From Anaerolineae bacterium (lineage in GTDB: Bacteria > Chloroflexota > Anaerolineae > Aggregatilineales > UBA2796), in the NCBI GenBank assembly GCA_019637555.1, contig JAHBVK010000017.1, positions 1 through 64,000 of the forward strand: a stretch of 64,000 nucleotides of DNA. Reading direction: 5' to 3'. The notes under the pieces were generated by a model that saw only the letters and a list, made by a program, of their open reading frames with translations, was not told where the DNA came from and did not search any database. Below, one piece after another: positions 41,238 to 51,891 of this stretch; the first letter of the stretch is position 1; every line of letters begins with the position of its first letter. The position numbers and the translations under genes are program-made.

Positions 41238-42482
41238 ATGCGGGACATCATCAACATTGCGCTCAACGATCTGCGCCGGACTTTCGCGGATCGCAGCATC
41301 TGGATTAATTTACTGATCGTACCGATCATCATGACGGTGGTGATCGGCATGGCGAACGGCGGTGGTGGCGGCACAACGCGCTATTACGTGGACGTTCTCA
41401 GCGATCCGAGCGCAGGAGATTACGCAGCGGGATTTATGACGCTGTTGAAACAAGAAGGTGGCGAACAGTTCATCATCTGCGATCTGCGAAACGCGGGCAG
41501 CGCAGCGGAAGGCTGTGGCTTAAGCGATATCGCCGCTGATGCCGATCTGCGGAAACTGGCGGAAGATCGCATTGACAGCACGACGACGACAGGCGCAATC
41601 TTACTGCCTGCTGGTTTCACCGATACGCTGTTATCCGGTGGCAGTGCCAAGATCGATGTGCTGGGTAAGGGCGGCTTGAATGCCCCGACCATCGTGCAGG
41701 AGAAGGTGGACGCGGTATTAACGCGCCTCAACGGATCGATCCTCGCGGCACGTGTGGCGGTGGAGCAGAAGAATCCGGCGGCAGCGGATCGCGCGGCGTT
41801 CTATCAGCAAGTGTACACAGCGGCGGAAAGCATCTGGGCAACTGATCCGGTGAGGATCGAGGAGCAGACGAACACTGCCACTGCTAGCAGCAGCGGCAAT
41901 GCCTTTGGTCAGAGTGCGCCGGGGATGGGCGCGATGTTCGTGATGATCAACGCGCTAGGCTTGGCGACGATCTTCATTCAGGAACGGCAGACTTATACGC
42001 TGCAACGCTTGCTGACGATGCCACTGCCCAAATGGAAAATCCTCGGTGGCAAGCTGCTGGCGCGGTATGTACTCGGTTTGTTCATGTTCGGGGTGCTGAT
42101 CACGGTGGGGACATTCTTCGGCGTACGCTGGGGTGATTGGCTCGGCGTGATCGCTACCGTGATGCTGTATACGCTGGCGGTGACGGCAATAGCGCTGGCG
42201 TTCTCTACATTGGTTAAAACAACGGAGCAAGCGGCAGGTATCGCGCTGCTGCTGTCGCTGACGCTGGCTCCGCTTGGTGGCGCATGGTGGCCCTTGAGCA
42301 TCGTACCGCAGTGGATGCAGACAATCGGACATTTCTCACCCGTCGCGTGGTCGCAGGATGCGTTCGCCAAGTTGGTTTATTATGGCGGCGGACTAGTCGA
42401 TATTCTGCCGCAGTTGGGTGTGCTGCTGCTGATCGCGGTGGTGTTCTTCGCGTTCGGTATCTCGCGGTTTAAGTTTGAGTGA
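41238..42482 (+). CDS. ABC-2 type transporter permease (second)
   Basis: 414 residues with the same layout as its neighbour: helix one (about 21-41), an exported loop containing 'TTTGAILLPAGFTDTL' and 'ARVAVEQKNPAAADRAAFYQ', then five or six helices from 'GMGAMFVMINALGLATIFIQERQTYTLQRLLTMPLPKWKILGGK'. Ends 'ISRFKFE'. The start is ATG 41238 (MRDIINIALNDLRR), with AAGGAG 5 nt upstream; the GTG two codons earlier is unlikely. Sequence divergence from the first permease suggests an old duplication. Confidence 0.92.
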   Translation: MRDIINIALNDLRRTFADRSIWINLLIVPIIMTVVIGMANGGGGGTTRYYVDVLSDPSAGDYAAGFMTLLKQEGGEQFIICDLRNAGSAAEGCGLSDIAADADLRKLAEDRIDSTTTTGAILLPAGFTDTLLSGGSAKIDVLGKGGLNAPTIVQEKVDAVLTRLNGSILAARVAVEQKNPAAADRAAFYQQVYTAAESIWATDPVRIEEQTNTATASSSGNAFGQSAPGMGAMFVMINALGLATIFIQERQTYTLQRLLTMPLPKWKILGGKLLARYVLGLFMFGVLITVGTFFGVRWGDWLGVIATVMLYTLAVTAIALAFSTLVKTTEQAAGIALLLSLTLAPLGGAWWPLSIVPQWMQTIGHFSPVAWSQDAFAKLVYYGGGLVDILPQLGVLLLIAVVFFAFGISRFKFE

Positions 42483-42483
42483 T

Positions 42484-42540
42484 TAGCCTCACCCCCTATC
42501 CCCCTCTCCAATCCGAGTACAGATTAGGAGAGGGGGAACC
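42484..42540. repeat. Pyrimidine-rich hairpin repeat family C, copy 5
   Basis: TAGCCTCACCCCCTATCCCC, CTCTCCAATCCGAGTACAG, ATTAGGAGAGGGGGAACC. It starts 1 nt after the permease stop codon. Confidence 0.87.
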
Positions 42541-42701
42541 CGGAGACGAGGGAGTCATCAAATCTTGGGGAATCGTGCTGCGCGGCTGCTCGTGCTGGTG
42601 ATCGTGGCTCAAGGTTCGATCACACGGCGCTAAAGCACCGTGCTATAAGCACGAAGCACCCTAAAGGGCGCTGCGAAGGCTCACAAGAGTTCATTTTTCC
42701 T

Positions 42702-42731
42702 CTTAACCGACTTCCGTGGGTTTACCAAGTC
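42702..42731. repeat. Double-hairpin repeat family A, half copy, reverse
   Basis: The complementary strand reads GACTTGGTAAACCCACGGAA, then GTCGGTTAAG, matching only the second hairpin of family A with two substitutions. Confidence 0.55.
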
Positions 42732-42841
42732 TATTTATCTGTTTAGTTGCGGTTGAAGTACATATAGCCCTGAGATTTGCTTCTATAATCAGGATACGCC
42801 GATGTAAACTATCGAATCGGCGTGTCTCGATGGAGATGCAG

Positions 42842-44062
42842 ATGCCGAAGGCGCTGTTTTTCAACGTTCCTGCACACGGACACATCAATCCCTCGCTGCC
42901 GCTGGTCGCGGAACTGACCAAACGCGGACATCAGATCATTTATTTCGCTACGCCCAAGTATCGTAGCGGGATCGAAGCGGCGAGCGCACAATTTCAAGCG
43001 TACAACAGCATCCCCGATGATTACTTCGAGTCACAAGGATTGAGTGGCGCGGTACCGATGCGAGTCGCGGATGCGCTGATCAGCACTTCAGAACAAGTTT
43101 TGCCTGAACTACTGGAGATCACCCGTGCCGCAGAACCCGATTACCTGATGTTTGATGGCATGTGTACGTGGGGTTTTCTGCTATCACAGATCACTAAGCT
43201 GCCAGCGGTGACATCGCTGTCGCTCATGCCCCTGATCAAACCGCCGCTGAACGAATTACTAAAGCGCGAAATGTTGAGTTTTCTGCTGAGTGTGATGCTG
43301 CGCGGTATTGATAAAGGCATACAGGCGAATATTCGGGCGCGGGCGCTCGGAAAGAAGTACAACATCCCGCCGCTGGGCATGGCGCAGTTCCTCAACGGCG
43401 AGAGCGATCTTTCGCTGAGTTACAGTTCGGCTTACTTCCAGCCCTATGCCGATACTGTGTCTAGCTCTGTGCGCTTCGTGGGCTGGACGCTGAATGGTTC
43501 GCCGGATGATAGCTCGTTTCCCTTCGACCAGATCGGGGATCGACGCTTGATTTATGCCTCGCTCGGCACGATCAACAATGACGACGTGGGCTTCTTCAAG
43601 GCGTGTATCGAAGCGTTTACGGGCAGCGACTATTTCGTGGTGATCAGCACAGGCAATCGGATCAGCCCCGATTCGTTCGGCGCAGTACCTGCCAATGTGC
43701 TGATCCGATCCTGGGTTCCGCAGACGGAAATCCTCAAACGGGCGGCGTTGTTCATCACGCATGGCGGCATGAACAGTGTACATGATGGTTTGTACCTGAA
43801 TGTGCCGCTGCTACTCGTTCCACAGCAGGCTGAACAGGCGCTGATCGCTACGCGAGTGGTGGAGTTAGGCGCAGGATTGATGCTGAAAAAAGCGGAGATG
43901 AATACGACGACAATCCGCGAGAAGGCAGATCGCTTGCTGACGGAAGCCAGTTATCAGGCGGCGGCGCAGCGGATCGGGGATTCGTTCCGCGCGGCTGGCG
44001 GTGCGATCAAGGCGGCGGATGAGGTCGAGGTATTGTTGAGTAGATCGAGAGTCCACTATTAA
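42842..44062 (+). CDS. Macrolide/UGT-type glycosyltransferase (GT1)
   Basis: 406 residues from ATG 42842 (MPKALFFNVPAHGHINPSLPL), chosen because GGAG precedes it by 6 nt. GT-B fold of the MGT/YjiC group: the N-terminal 'PAHGHINPSLPLVAELTKRGHQIIYF', the acceptor domain, and the donor-binding end 'LIYASLGTINNDDVGFFKACIEAF', 'VLIRSWVPQTEILKRAALFITHGGMNSVHDGLYLNVPLLLVPQQAEQALIATRVVELGAG' (the HGG..S..E/Q motif). It glycosylates small hydrophobic acceptors, often drugs or lipids. The adjacent ABC exporter could remove the product. Confidence 0.9.
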   Translation: MPKALFFNVPAHGHINPSLPLVAELTKRGHQIIYFATPKYRSGIEAASAQFQAYNSIPDDYFESQGLSGAVPMRVADALISTSEQVLPELLEITRAAEPDYLMFDGMCTWGFLLSQITKLPAVTSLSLMPLIKPPLNELLKREMLSFLLSVMLRGIDKGIQANIRARALGKKYNIPPLGMAQFLNGESDLSLSYSSAYFQPYADTVSSSVRFVGWTLNGSPDDSSFPFDQIGDRRLIYASLGTINNDDVGFFKACIEAFTGSDYFVVISTGNRISPDSFGAVPANVLIRSWVPQTEILKRAALFITHGGMNSVHDGLYLNVPLLLVPQQAEQALIATRVVELGAGLMLKKAEMNTTTIREKADRLLTEASYQAAAQRIGDSFRAAGGAIKAADEVEVLLSRSRVHY

Positions 44063-44165
44063 ATTTTCTTTGATAGAAACATTACATCTTATTTCCAGAA
44101 ACCACGCTTATACTCACTTCTGTTCATCTACTGTTGGATTACATCCTCCATAGAGAAAGGAATAA

Positions 44166-45800
44166 ATGATGCAGCATATGTGCCTGCAAGCAGCGGATGA
44201 TGTGCGCGTCACCCGTATGCATCTACAGACACCAATTCGACTCGTTCACATCGTTGTCATTTTCGCGCTTGGTTTTGTGTTGACTGCCTGCGGTGGATCA
44301 GGCGGGAGCGCGACCTCAGTCTCAACGTCACCTACCCAGTCCACGCCCGAGGCAGCTCAAGCGACGCCACCACAATCACAGCCAACGGAAGAGGTGGCAA
44401 CAGCAACTGCAACACCTACTGCTATTCCACCAACTGAAACGCCGAGCAGTACATCGGGCTTACCCGAAGATGCTCAGACAGCACTCAATGAGAGCCTCGA
44501 TCCTAAGAATCAAGAGTACACGATTGACGCGGCGGTAAGATTGGAGCGCGATGTCGAATTCACCTTGAAGCTCAGTCTGGGGTTTCTTGGTTCGATCAAC
44601 GAAACACAACTCATACCGGGAGCCAGCGGCGAGGCGTACTGTGTAGCTACGTCGCCAGCGGTGAAGACGAAACTGCGAATTGCCGACATCAGTGCGGCGC
44701 TTGATGAGATTTCCAAGCTGGGCAATGGCTACAATGGCACTGAAACATACACAGAAAGTCGGTTCCTAGTCCTGCGTGGAGCAGGGCAAAGCCAGTGGTT
44801 CGTGAAACCCGGCAGCGTTGTTGATTTTTTTACCGGAGAGACGGCGAAGGGTTGGAATCAACTGTGCGGCTTCGAGGAAGGACAGCCCGGTTTCTTGCCC
44901 TTACCGACGGCTACCCCAAGCGCCACCCCAGTAGAGGGAGCTACGGGGCGCATTGTGTTCGAAGACGGACTTAAGTCCTTGATCTATTCGGTTGCTTTTC
45001 CCAATACTACCGCCGTCGCGCTCCTTGCTGACGGTATTAAGGCAAGACTTCCTGTCCTGTCACCGGATGGTTCCAAGGTTGCTTTTCTTTACACGAAAGG
45101 CACGAATTTCAACCAGTTGCGCGTGGGTCTAATTTCTTCATTTGATGGTGGGGCAGAGCCTGTACAGTTAGGCACGTTCGTAGGAGCAATACGTGGTCTG
45201 ACATGGTCACCAGACGGTAAACAAATCGCCTTCACAGTCGTCACAGGAAGCAACTTAGACAAGTCCACGATCTACACCGTTGACATTACCGATCCCGGCA
45301 AAGAGACGCTAGTCGCGGAATATGTCAGCTATCAGCCAGGCGACATTCTATGGATGCCTGACGGCAAATCGTTTCTGACGATCAGCAAGTCTACTAGTCC
45401 ATGCGCCAATGGCTGTGCGCACACTTTCGACCTCGCCACAAAAACTGGATCACTCATGGAGCCATTAAAGTCCGTAAATGTGGTACAGCCAGTGCTTTCT
45501 CCTGATGGCAAGAAGCTAGCATTCCTGACGGGAAGAGGCGGCACCATTGGTTACACAATCTCCATCTTGGACTTTGACACAGGCGAAATCACCAAGTTTG
45601 GCGATTTGGTGGTCGAAAACGCGATTGGTTGGACGCCCGATGGCAGCGCACTAGCGGTTGTTCTCGGTGGAGGGTTTATGACCAGCGGCCGCCCACAGCT
45701 TTATCTCATCAAACAGGGAGCAAACACAGTCGAGGATGCTACTCTCCTGTTCAACATAAAGGAAATCCGCAATTTCACCTGGGGTAAACTGGCAAACTGA
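44166..45800 (+). CDS. Lipoprotein with TolB-like propeller
   Basis: 544 residues. A lipoprotein signal with lipobox LTA-C42 in 'FALGFVLTACGGSGG', a Ser/Thr/Pro/Gln-rich linker (~43-95), an LppX/LolA-like domain at about 100-245 ('LNESLDPKNQEYTIDAAVRLERDVEFTLKLSLGF'), a second short TP-rich linker, and a PD40 propeller from about 255 ('LPVLSPDGSKVAFLY', 'LTWSPDGKQIAFTV', 'PVLSPDGKKLAFLTG', 'IGWTPDGSALAVVLG'). It is anchored outside the membrane and probably binds a ligand or partner; the function is unknown. AAAGGA sits 7 nt upstream of ATG 44166. Confidence 0.85.
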   Translation: MMQHMCLQAADDVRVTRMHLQTPIRLVHIVVIFALGFVLTACGGSGGSATSVSTSPTQSTPEAAQATPPQSQPTEEVATATATPTAIPPTETPSSTSGLPEDAQTALNESLDPKNQEYTIDAAVRLERDVEFTLKLSLGFLGSINETQLIPGASGEAYCVATSPAVKTKLRIADISAALDEISKLGNGYNGTETYTESRFLVLRGAGQSQWFVKPGSVVDFFTGETAKGWNQLCGFEEGQPGFLPLPTATPSATPVEGATGRIVFEDGLKSLIYSVAFPNTTAVALLADGIKARLPVLSPDGSKVAFLYTKGTNFNQLRVGLISSFDGGAEPVQLGTFVGAIRGLTWSPDGKQIAFTVVTGSNLDKSTIYTVDITDPGKETLVAEYVSYQPGDILWMPDGKSFLTISKSTSPCANGCAHTFDLATKTGSLMEPLKSVNVVQPVLSPDGKKLAFLTGRGGTIGYTISILDFDTGEITKFGDLVVENAIGWTPDGSALAVVLGGGFMTSGRPQLYLIKQGANTVEDATLLFNIKEIRNFTWGKLAN

Positions 45801-45899
45801 TGATGATGTGACGAGGAATCGTATTTGTCCCCAGCCCGCAACTGCGCTGGATGGTTAAGTACCACCTGACCTGTAAGGCATTTATCGCCGTCCTCAGTC

Positions 45900-45930
45900 G
45901 CTAACCGCGCAAATACTGTGCGCGGTTAGC
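45900..45930 (+). terminator. Hairpin after the lipoprotein gene
   Basis: GCTAACCGCGC (45900-45910) and GCGCGGTTAGC (45920-45930) pair exactly over 11 bp around a 9-nt loop. It lies 100 nt past the lipoprotein stop and 11 nt upstream of the str promoter -35 box. No T-tract follows. Confidence 0.6.
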
Positions 45931-45941
45931 TGTACTTGCCC

Positions 45942-45970
45942 TTGACACTGACCTAACCGTCTGCTAACAT
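45942..45970 (+). promoter_or_regulatory. str operon promoter
   Basis: TTGACA (45942-45947), 17-nt spacer, TAACAT (45965-45970). The -35 box is perfect and the spacing optimal, as expected for a strongly expressed ribosomal operon. Predicted transcription start about 45977, giving a leader of about 210 nt before rpsL. Confidence 0.75.
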
Positions 45971-46033
45971 TCCCTGTTTGCCGGACGGGATCATCCTCGC
46001 TTGCCGAGGCGCTGACACCCGAATTTGTGGAAC

Positions 46034-46113
46034 ATTTCGTGGAGCCATGCGTGGTTAAAGACGAAATGGCTTCACGTTTTGTAGGAAAATGACGGGCGCA
46101 TACACGCCCGTTT
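46034..46113 (+). ncRNA. Candidate attenuator in the str operon leader
   Basis: Two mutually exclusive stems precede a terminator-like hairpin. Stem 1: CGTGGAGCCAT (46038-46048) with ATGGCTTCACG (46066-46076), 11 bp with one G-U. Stem 2: ATTTCGT (46034-46040) with ACGAAAT (46061-46067), 7 bp perfect. They share bases 46038-46040 and 46066-46067, so both cannot form. Downstream, ACGGGCG-CATACA-CGCCCGT (46092-46111) is followed by TTTG. This layout suggests control by a ribosomal protein or by translation, but no known leader motif is recognised. Confidence 0.45.
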
Positions 46114-46185
46114 GCGTGCCAGAAATCCGCCGCCATAAACGGTGCTGGCAATAAAGAAAATGTTGGATTGAGGTGAGGTTCTTTA

Positions 46186-46635
46186 ATGCCAACGATCAAT
46201 CAGTTGCTCCGTAAGGGTCGTCGCAGCAAGTCGCGCAAGAGCAAATCGCCGGCGCTGCAATTCACGTTCAACTCCTACGATCAGCGTCGTACCAAGCAGC
46301 CGAAAGGCGCGCCCCAGAAGCGTGGTGTTTGCACCGTCGTGCGTACCATGACTCCCAAGAAGCCGAACTCGGCTCTACGGAAGATCGCCCGTGTGCGCTT
46401 GACCAACGGCATCGAAGTGACGGCTTACATTCCGGGCGAGGGTCACAGCTTGCAGGAACACAGCATGGTCATGATTCGCGGTGGTCGTGTTAAGGACTTG
46501 CCGGGTGTGCGCTATCACATTGTGCGTGGCAAGCTAGACTGCGACGGCGTAAAGAATCGCCAGCAGGGTCGCAGCAAGTACGGCGCGAAGCGTCCGAAGG
46601 CAGGCGCACCAGCAGCCGCAGGCAAGAAGAAATAA
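46186..46635 (+). CDS. rpsL: Ribosomal protein S12 with central insertion
   Basis: 149 residues against ~124 in E. coli. The decoding-site loop '[20 protein letters not shown]' with the unmutated streptomycin lysine and '[32 protein letters not shown]' are intact. The extra length comes from a ~17-residue insertion before PQKRGVC ('[17 protein letters not shown]') and a short Ala/Lys tail. First gene of the cluster. Confidence 0.98.
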   Translation: MPTINQLLRKGRRSKSRKSKSPALQFTFNSYDQRRTKQPKGAPQKRGVCTVVRTMTPKKPNSALRKIARVRLTNGIEVTAYIPGEGHSLQEHSMVMIRGGRVKDLPGVRYHIVRGKLDCDGVKNRQQGRSKYGAKRPKAGAPAAAGKKK

Positions 46636-46651
46636 TTAAGGGGTACTAGCG

Positions 46652-47122
46652 ATGGCTCGTAGATATAAACCAAGACACAGAATTACGCCCGGCGATGGTC
46701 GCTATAACAGCGTGCTGGTGCAGATGCTGATCAACCGCATGATGTTTGGCGGCAAGAAAAGCACCGCGATGGGCGTGATGTACAAGGCGCTGGATATGGC
46801 TGCCGACAAAGCGAAGCGCGATGCGATGGCGGTATTGGAACAGGCGATCTTCAATGTTCGCCCCACCGTCGAAGTCAAGCCCCGCCGCGTTGGTGGTTCC
46901 ACCTATCAGGTGCCCATTGACGTGACGCAGGAGCGTGGCGAGGGTCTGGCGATGCGCTGGCTGCTGCAAGCCGCCCGTTCGCGCGCTGGCAAGAGTATGG
47001 CGGAAAAACTCTCGGCTGAATTACTGGACGCCGCAAACGGACAGGGCGCAGCCGTCAAGAAGAAAGACGAAACCCACCGCATGGCGGAAGCCAACCGCGC
47101 CTTCGCCCACTATCGCTGGTAA
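46652..47122 (+). CDS. rpsG: Ribosomal protein S7
   Basis: 156 residues, standard length. 'MINRMMFGGKKSTAMGVMYKAL' (N-terminal) and 'VEVKPRRVGGSTYQVPIDVTQERGEGLAMRWLLQAARSRAGKSMAEKLSAELLDAANGQGAAVKKKDETHRMAEANRAFAHYRW' identify it. It nucleates assembly of the 30S head. Begins 16 nt after rpsL, with AAGGGG upstream of the ATG. Confidence 0.98.
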   Translation: MARRYKPRHRITPGDGRYNSVLVQMLINRMMFGGKKSTAMGVMYKALDMAADKAKRDAMAVLEQAIFNVRPTVEVKPRRVGGSTYQVPIDVTQERGEGLAMRWLLQAARSRAGKSMAEKLSAELLDAANGQGAAVKKKDETHRMAEANRAFAHYRW

Positions 47123-47173
47123 GTGCTGTTAGTGATCGCGGATTGAGTTAGAAGGCAAAGGTTAACGGAACGA

Positions 47174-49282
47174 ATGGCTAATACAACGACTGGTGGCGCT
47201 CTCGACCTGACCAAAGTTCGCAATATTGGAATCATTGCGCACATTGACGCGGGCAAAACGACCACAACCGAGCGCATCCTGTATTACACCGGTATGGTAC
47301 ACAAGATCGGTGAAGTACACGAAGGCGCGGCGACAACGGATTATATGGATCAGGAACGCGAGCGCGGTATCACGATTACCGCCGCCGCGATCACTGCCTC
47401 CTGGAACGGTCATCAGATTAACGTGATCGACACACCGGGTCACATCGACTTCACGGCGGAAGTGCAGCGTTCGCTGCGCGTGCTGGACGGCGGTGTGGTG
47501 GTGTTCGATGGCGTGGCAGGCGTGGAGCCGCAGTCGGAAACGGTGTGGCGTCAGGCGGATCGCTATGGCGTGCCGCGCATGTGCTTCGTCAACAAGATGG
47601 ACCGCACAGGAGCGAGCTTCCAGCGCTGCGTCGATATGATCGTGGAACGTCTGGGCGGCAAGCCCGCGATCCTGTACATCCCCAACGGGGAAGGTGATCG
47701 CTTCAACGGCTTGATCGACGTGCTCAATCAAGAGTGGGTGTTCTACGGCAATGACCTCGGTACTGATATTCAGCGCAAACCCATCCCCGATAACTTGAAG
47801 GATGAGGCGCTGCAGGCGCGTAACAAGTTGGTGGAGACGATTGCCGAAACCGACGACACGCTGATGGAAAAGTACCTGAACGAAGAAACGCTGACCAACG
47901 ATGAACTCAAGGTCGCGCTGCGTAGGGCAACCATCGACGGCAAGCTGCATGCGGTGTTGTGCGGTTCGGCGCTCAAGAACAAGGGCGTCCAACTGCTGCT
48001 TGATGCCGTGATTGACTTCCTGCCTTCGCCGCTGGATATTCCCGCCGTTACGGGTCACAACCCCGATACGGATGAGGAAGTTGTCCGCCACGCTACTGAT
48101 GACGAACCGCTGGCAGGTCTGGTCTTCAAGATCATCACCGACCCTTATGTTGGTCGTCTAGCGTTCGTGCGCGTTTATTCCGGCGTGCTCCGTACCGGCA
48201 CCGGTGTATTGAACACCTCCAAAGGTCGGCGTGAGCGCATCGGACGTATGGTGCGTATGTTCGCGGATGATCGTAAGGACATTCAAGAGATTCACGCTGG
48301 CGACATCGGCGCGATCCTCGGTTTGAAGGATACGTTCACGGGTGAAACCCTGAGCGACCCCGACAAGCCAATCGTGCTGGAGAAGATCAGCTTCCCCGAT
48401 CCCGTCATCAACGTCTCCATCGAGCCGAAGACGGCGAGCGATCAGGACAAGATGGGCGAGGCGCTGCGTAAGTTGGCGGAAGAAGACCCCACCTTCCACG
48501 TTCGCGTGGATGAGCAGCTCGGTCAGACGCTGATCTACGGCATGGGCGAACTGCACCTTGAAGTGTTGGTGGAGCGTATGCGCCGCGAACACAAGGTCGA
48601 TGCGGTGGTGGGTCGTCCGCGCGTAGCTTACCGCGAAGCGATCACCCGCAAGATTCGCCACGACGAGACGTTCAAGCGTCAGTCGGGTGGTTCGGGTCAG
48701 TATGCCCGCGTCGTCATCGAAGTCGAGCCGCTGCCTGATGATGTGAAGGAGCCGCTGGTCCTCGAAGACAAGATCGTGGGTGGCTCGATCCCCAAGGAGT
48801 TCGTCAAGCCAGCTTTCGCTGGCATCGAGGAAGCTGCACAGGGCGGCGTGTTGGCGGGCTATCCCGTCGTCGGTCTGAAGGTCACGCTGGTCGATGGTGC
48901 GTTCCACGAAGTGGACTCCAACGAAATGGCGTTCAAGATCGCAGGTTCGATGGCGTTGAAGGCTGCCGTACAGAAGGCGGGTCCAATCCTGCTGGAGCCG
49001 ATGATGCGCGTGGAAGTGACTACGCCGGATACCAGCACTGGCGACGTGATGGGCGACCTGTCCTCCCGTCGTGCGCTGATCGAAGGCATGGACCCACGTC
49101 CGGGTGGCGCGTCAGCGATCAAGGCGATTGTGCCGCTGGGCGAGATGTTCGGCTACGCCACTGATTTGCGCAGCCGCACCTCTGGTCGCGGTAACTTCAC
49201 GATGGAATTCGAGAAGTACGCACCTGCGCCCACCTTCATCGCCGAAGAAGTGATGAAAGGCGCGAAGGCTCCCGCGCGTTAG
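47174..49282 (+). CDS. fusA: Elongation factor G
   Basis: 702 residues, five-domain translocase GTPase. G1 '[19 protein letters not shown]', switch region '[14 protein letters not shown]', G3 'DTPGHIDF', G4 'NKMDRTG'. Domain IV '[16 protein letters not shown]' and '[33 protein letters not shown]' are intact. It moves tRNA and mRNA after peptide transfer. It is a canonical EF-G rather than a mitochondrial-type EF-G2. Confidence 0.98.
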   Translation: MANTTTGGALDLTKVRNIGIIAHIDAGKTTTTERILYYTGMVHKIGEVHEGAATTDYMDQERERGITITAAAITASWNGHQINVIDTPGHIDFTAEVQRSLRVLDGGVVVFDGVAGVEPQSETVWRQADRYGVPRMCFVNKMDRTGASFQRCVDMIVERLGGKPAILYIPNGEGDRFNGLIDVLNQEWVFYGNDLGTDIQRKPIPDNLKDEALQARNKLVETIAETDDTLMEKYLNEETLTNDELKVALRRATIDGKLHAVLCGSALKNKGVQLLLDAVIDFLPSPLDIPAVTGHNPDTDEEVVRHATDDEPLAGLVFKIITDPYVGRLAFVRVYSGVLRTGTGVLNTSKGRRERIGRMVRMFADDRKDIQEIHAGDIGAILGLKDTFTGETLSDPDKPIVLEKISFPDPVINVSIEPKTASDQDKMGEALRKLAEEDPTFHVRVDEQLGQTLIYGMGELHLEVLVERMRREHKVDAVVGRPRVAYREAITRKIRHDETFKRQSGGSGQYARVVIEVEPLPDDVKEPLVLEDKIVGGSIPKEFVKPAFAGIEEAAQGGVLAGYPVVGLKVTLVDGAFHEVDSNEMAFKIAGSMALKAAVQKAGPILLEPMMRVEVTTPDTSTGDVMGDLSSRRALIEGMDPRPGGASAIKAIVPLGEMFGYATDLRSRTSGRGNFTMEFEKYAPAPTFIAEEVMKGAKAPAR

Positions 49283-49296
49283 TGCGAGCTTTCGCT

Positions 49297-49325
49297 TAGC
49301 CCCTCTCCCTGTGATGGGAGGGGGG
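49297..49325 (+). terminator. Pyrimidine/purine hairpin between fusA and tuf
   Basis: CCCCTCTCCC-TGTGA-TGGGAGGGGGG, about 10 bp with one G-U pair, 15 nt after the fusA stop. It is like the stem of family C but without the flanking sequence. It could reduce read-through into tuf. Confidence 0.45.
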
Positions 49326-49354
49326 ACTTGTTTCAGAAATTGCTAAGTTCGGGG

Positions 49355-49383
49355 TTCACAAAAAGCACGGTATCTACGATACT
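49355..49383 (+). promoter_or_regulatory. Possible tuf promoter
   Basis: TTCACA (49355-49360), 17 nt, GATACT (49378-49383), ahead of tuf and after the fusA hairpin. Moderate match only; an extra tuf promoter is common in bacteria. Confidence 0.35.
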
Positions 49384-49427
49384 GATGCGCTTGCTCTGTA
49401 ATTAGAGCGCAGGTGAGGAAAGAATAC

Positions 49428-50621
<1,194 letters not shown>

Positions 50622-50632
50622 CAGACGATGAG

Positions 50633-50662
50633 CAGAGGTCGGTCAACACGAACCGACCTCTG
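50633..50662 (+). terminator. Strong hairpin between tuf and rpsJ
   Basis: CAGAGGTCGGT (50633-50643) and ACCGACCTCTG (50652-50662) pair perfectly over 11 bp with an 8-nt loop, followed by TTTGTGTGT. It marks the str/S10 boundary; it may act as a terminator or partial attenuator since no strong new promoter is seen before rpsJ. Confidence 0.75.
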
Positions 50663-50713
50663 TTTGTGTGTCGCGCCGGAATAAGCCGACGCAAAGATAA
50701 CGACTGAGGAGAT

Positions 50714-51028
50714 ATGAGCAAACAGAAAATTCGCATCCGCCTCAAGGCGTATGATCACCGGGTTCTGGATCAATCTGCACAGCGCATCGTAGAAACTGCG
50801 GAGCGCACTGGTGCCCGCGTGGTCGGTCCTGTGCCGCTACCAACCCGAATCGAGCGTTTTACGGTGCGGCGTTCGCCATTCATCGATAAGACCTCGCAGG
50901 AGCACTTCGAGATCCGCACGCACAAGCGTCTGATCGATGTGCTAGACCCGGACAGCAAGACGATTGATACCCTGATGCGGCTGAACCTGCCCGCAGGCGT
51001 GGACATCGAGATTAAAGTGAATCGATAG
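50714..51028 (+). CDS. rpsJ: Ribosomal protein S10
   Basis: 104 residues: '[74 protein letters not shown]' is the complete family signature. Part of the 30S head and of the NusB antitermination complex. GAGGAG immediately precedes the ATG. Confidence 0.98.
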   Translation: MSKQKIRIRLKAYDHRVLDQSAQRIVETAERTGARVVGPVPLPTRIERFTVRRSPFIDKTSQEHFEIRTHKRLIDVLDPDSKTIDTLMRLNLPAGVDIEIKVNR

Positions 51029-51223
51029 AACTTAGCGCGTAATAGTGCTCAGGAACATCTATTCAAAGCAGTTCAGTTAGCGATTATATGTAGACGTTGA
51101 AGGCTGGAAAGTGCAATTACCGCACTAGAATGCCAGCACTGGGAACAATAGGGATGATGCAAGCGTAGCCCGTCATAATCCCCGGCTACGACTTGAGACA
51201 GTCCCTCGGAGGGTTCTTCAACA
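51029..51223. other. rpsJ-rplC spacer
   Basis: 195 nt without a gene. It contains a 7-bp stem CGTAGCC/GGCTACG (about 51169-51190) and CCCTCGGAGGG just before rplC. Possibly a regulatory leader, as S10 operons often carry one, but I cannot identify a known type. Confidence 0.4.
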
Positions 51224-51859
51224 ATGAAGGGTATCATTGGCAAAAAGCTTGGCATGTCCCAAGTCTTTGATGAGGACGGGCGGGTAACGCCTGTCACCGT
51301 CATTCAGGCTGGACCATGCTTTGTCACCGCCATCCGCAGCGCAGACAAGGATGGCTATACCGCTGTACAGCTCGGCTTCGATGAACTCGCGCCGGAAAAC
51401 CTGACAGGCGGTGAGCGCGGTCACTTGCAGAAGCGTAACCTGCCGACGGTGCGCTACCTGCGTGAGTTCCGGCTGCGTAACGGCGGCTCGGAACTGAAGG
51501 AAGGTCAACGTCTGACCGTCGAGGTGTTCACCAAGGGTGATCGCGTCGATGTGGTTGGGACGAGCAAAGGTCGCGGCTTCGCAGGCACGATCAAACGCCA
51601 TCACTTCAACCGCCAATCGACCACGCACGGCGCCTCTGACCGCACCCGCGCTCCGGGTTCGAGCAGCTCGGGTACAACGCCGGGGCGTGTGAAGAAGGGT
51701 ACGCGCCGCGCCGGACACATGGGCGATGACCGCGTGACCACGCAGAATCTAGAAGTAATCGTCGTTGATGCCGAGAATCACCTGCTTGCCGTCAAGGGTT
51801 CCGTCCCCGGCGCAAAGGGTGGTCTGGTCATCATCAAGCAGTCGGTTAAGTCGCGCTAA
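51224..51859 (+). CDS. rplC: Ribosomal protein L3
   Basis: 211 residues. 'KGIIGKKLGMSQVFDEDGRVTPVTVIQAGPCFV' at the start and 'GTSKGRGFAGTIKRHHFNRQSTTHGASDRTRAPGSSSSGTTPGRVKKGTRRAGHMGDDRVTTQNL' with the methylatable loop glutamine replaced by the SS-x-T form. It starts 50S assembly near the peptidyl-transferase centre. Confidence 0.98.
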   Translation: MKGIIGKKLGMSQVFDEDGRVTPVTVIQAGPCFVTAIRSADKDGYTAVQLGFDELAPENLTGGERGHLQKRNLPTVRYLREFRLRNGGSELKEGQRLTVEVFTKGDRVDVVGTSKGRGFAGTIKRHHFNRQSTTHGASDRTRAPGSSSSGTTPGRVKKGTRRAGHMGDDRVTTQNLEVIVVDAENHLLAVKGSVPGAKGGLVIIKQSVKSR

Positions 51860-51891
51860 CGCCGGCACTAGCACAACACAGAGAGGAAATT

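Larger units (their letters stand above)
42483..42841. other. Gene-free region with repeats C, E and A
   Basis: Family C copy 5 (42484-42540), a degenerate family E palindrome CACGGCGC/GCACCGTG (42623-42642) and a half copy of family A in reverse (42702-42731) lie between the permease and the glycosyltransferase. No gene seen. Confidence 0.6.

Noticed and set aside
45894..46199. 101-codon minus-strand frame over the str leader
   Set aside because: It covers the promoter, leader hairpins and the rpsL start, all of which have a clear alternative explanation.
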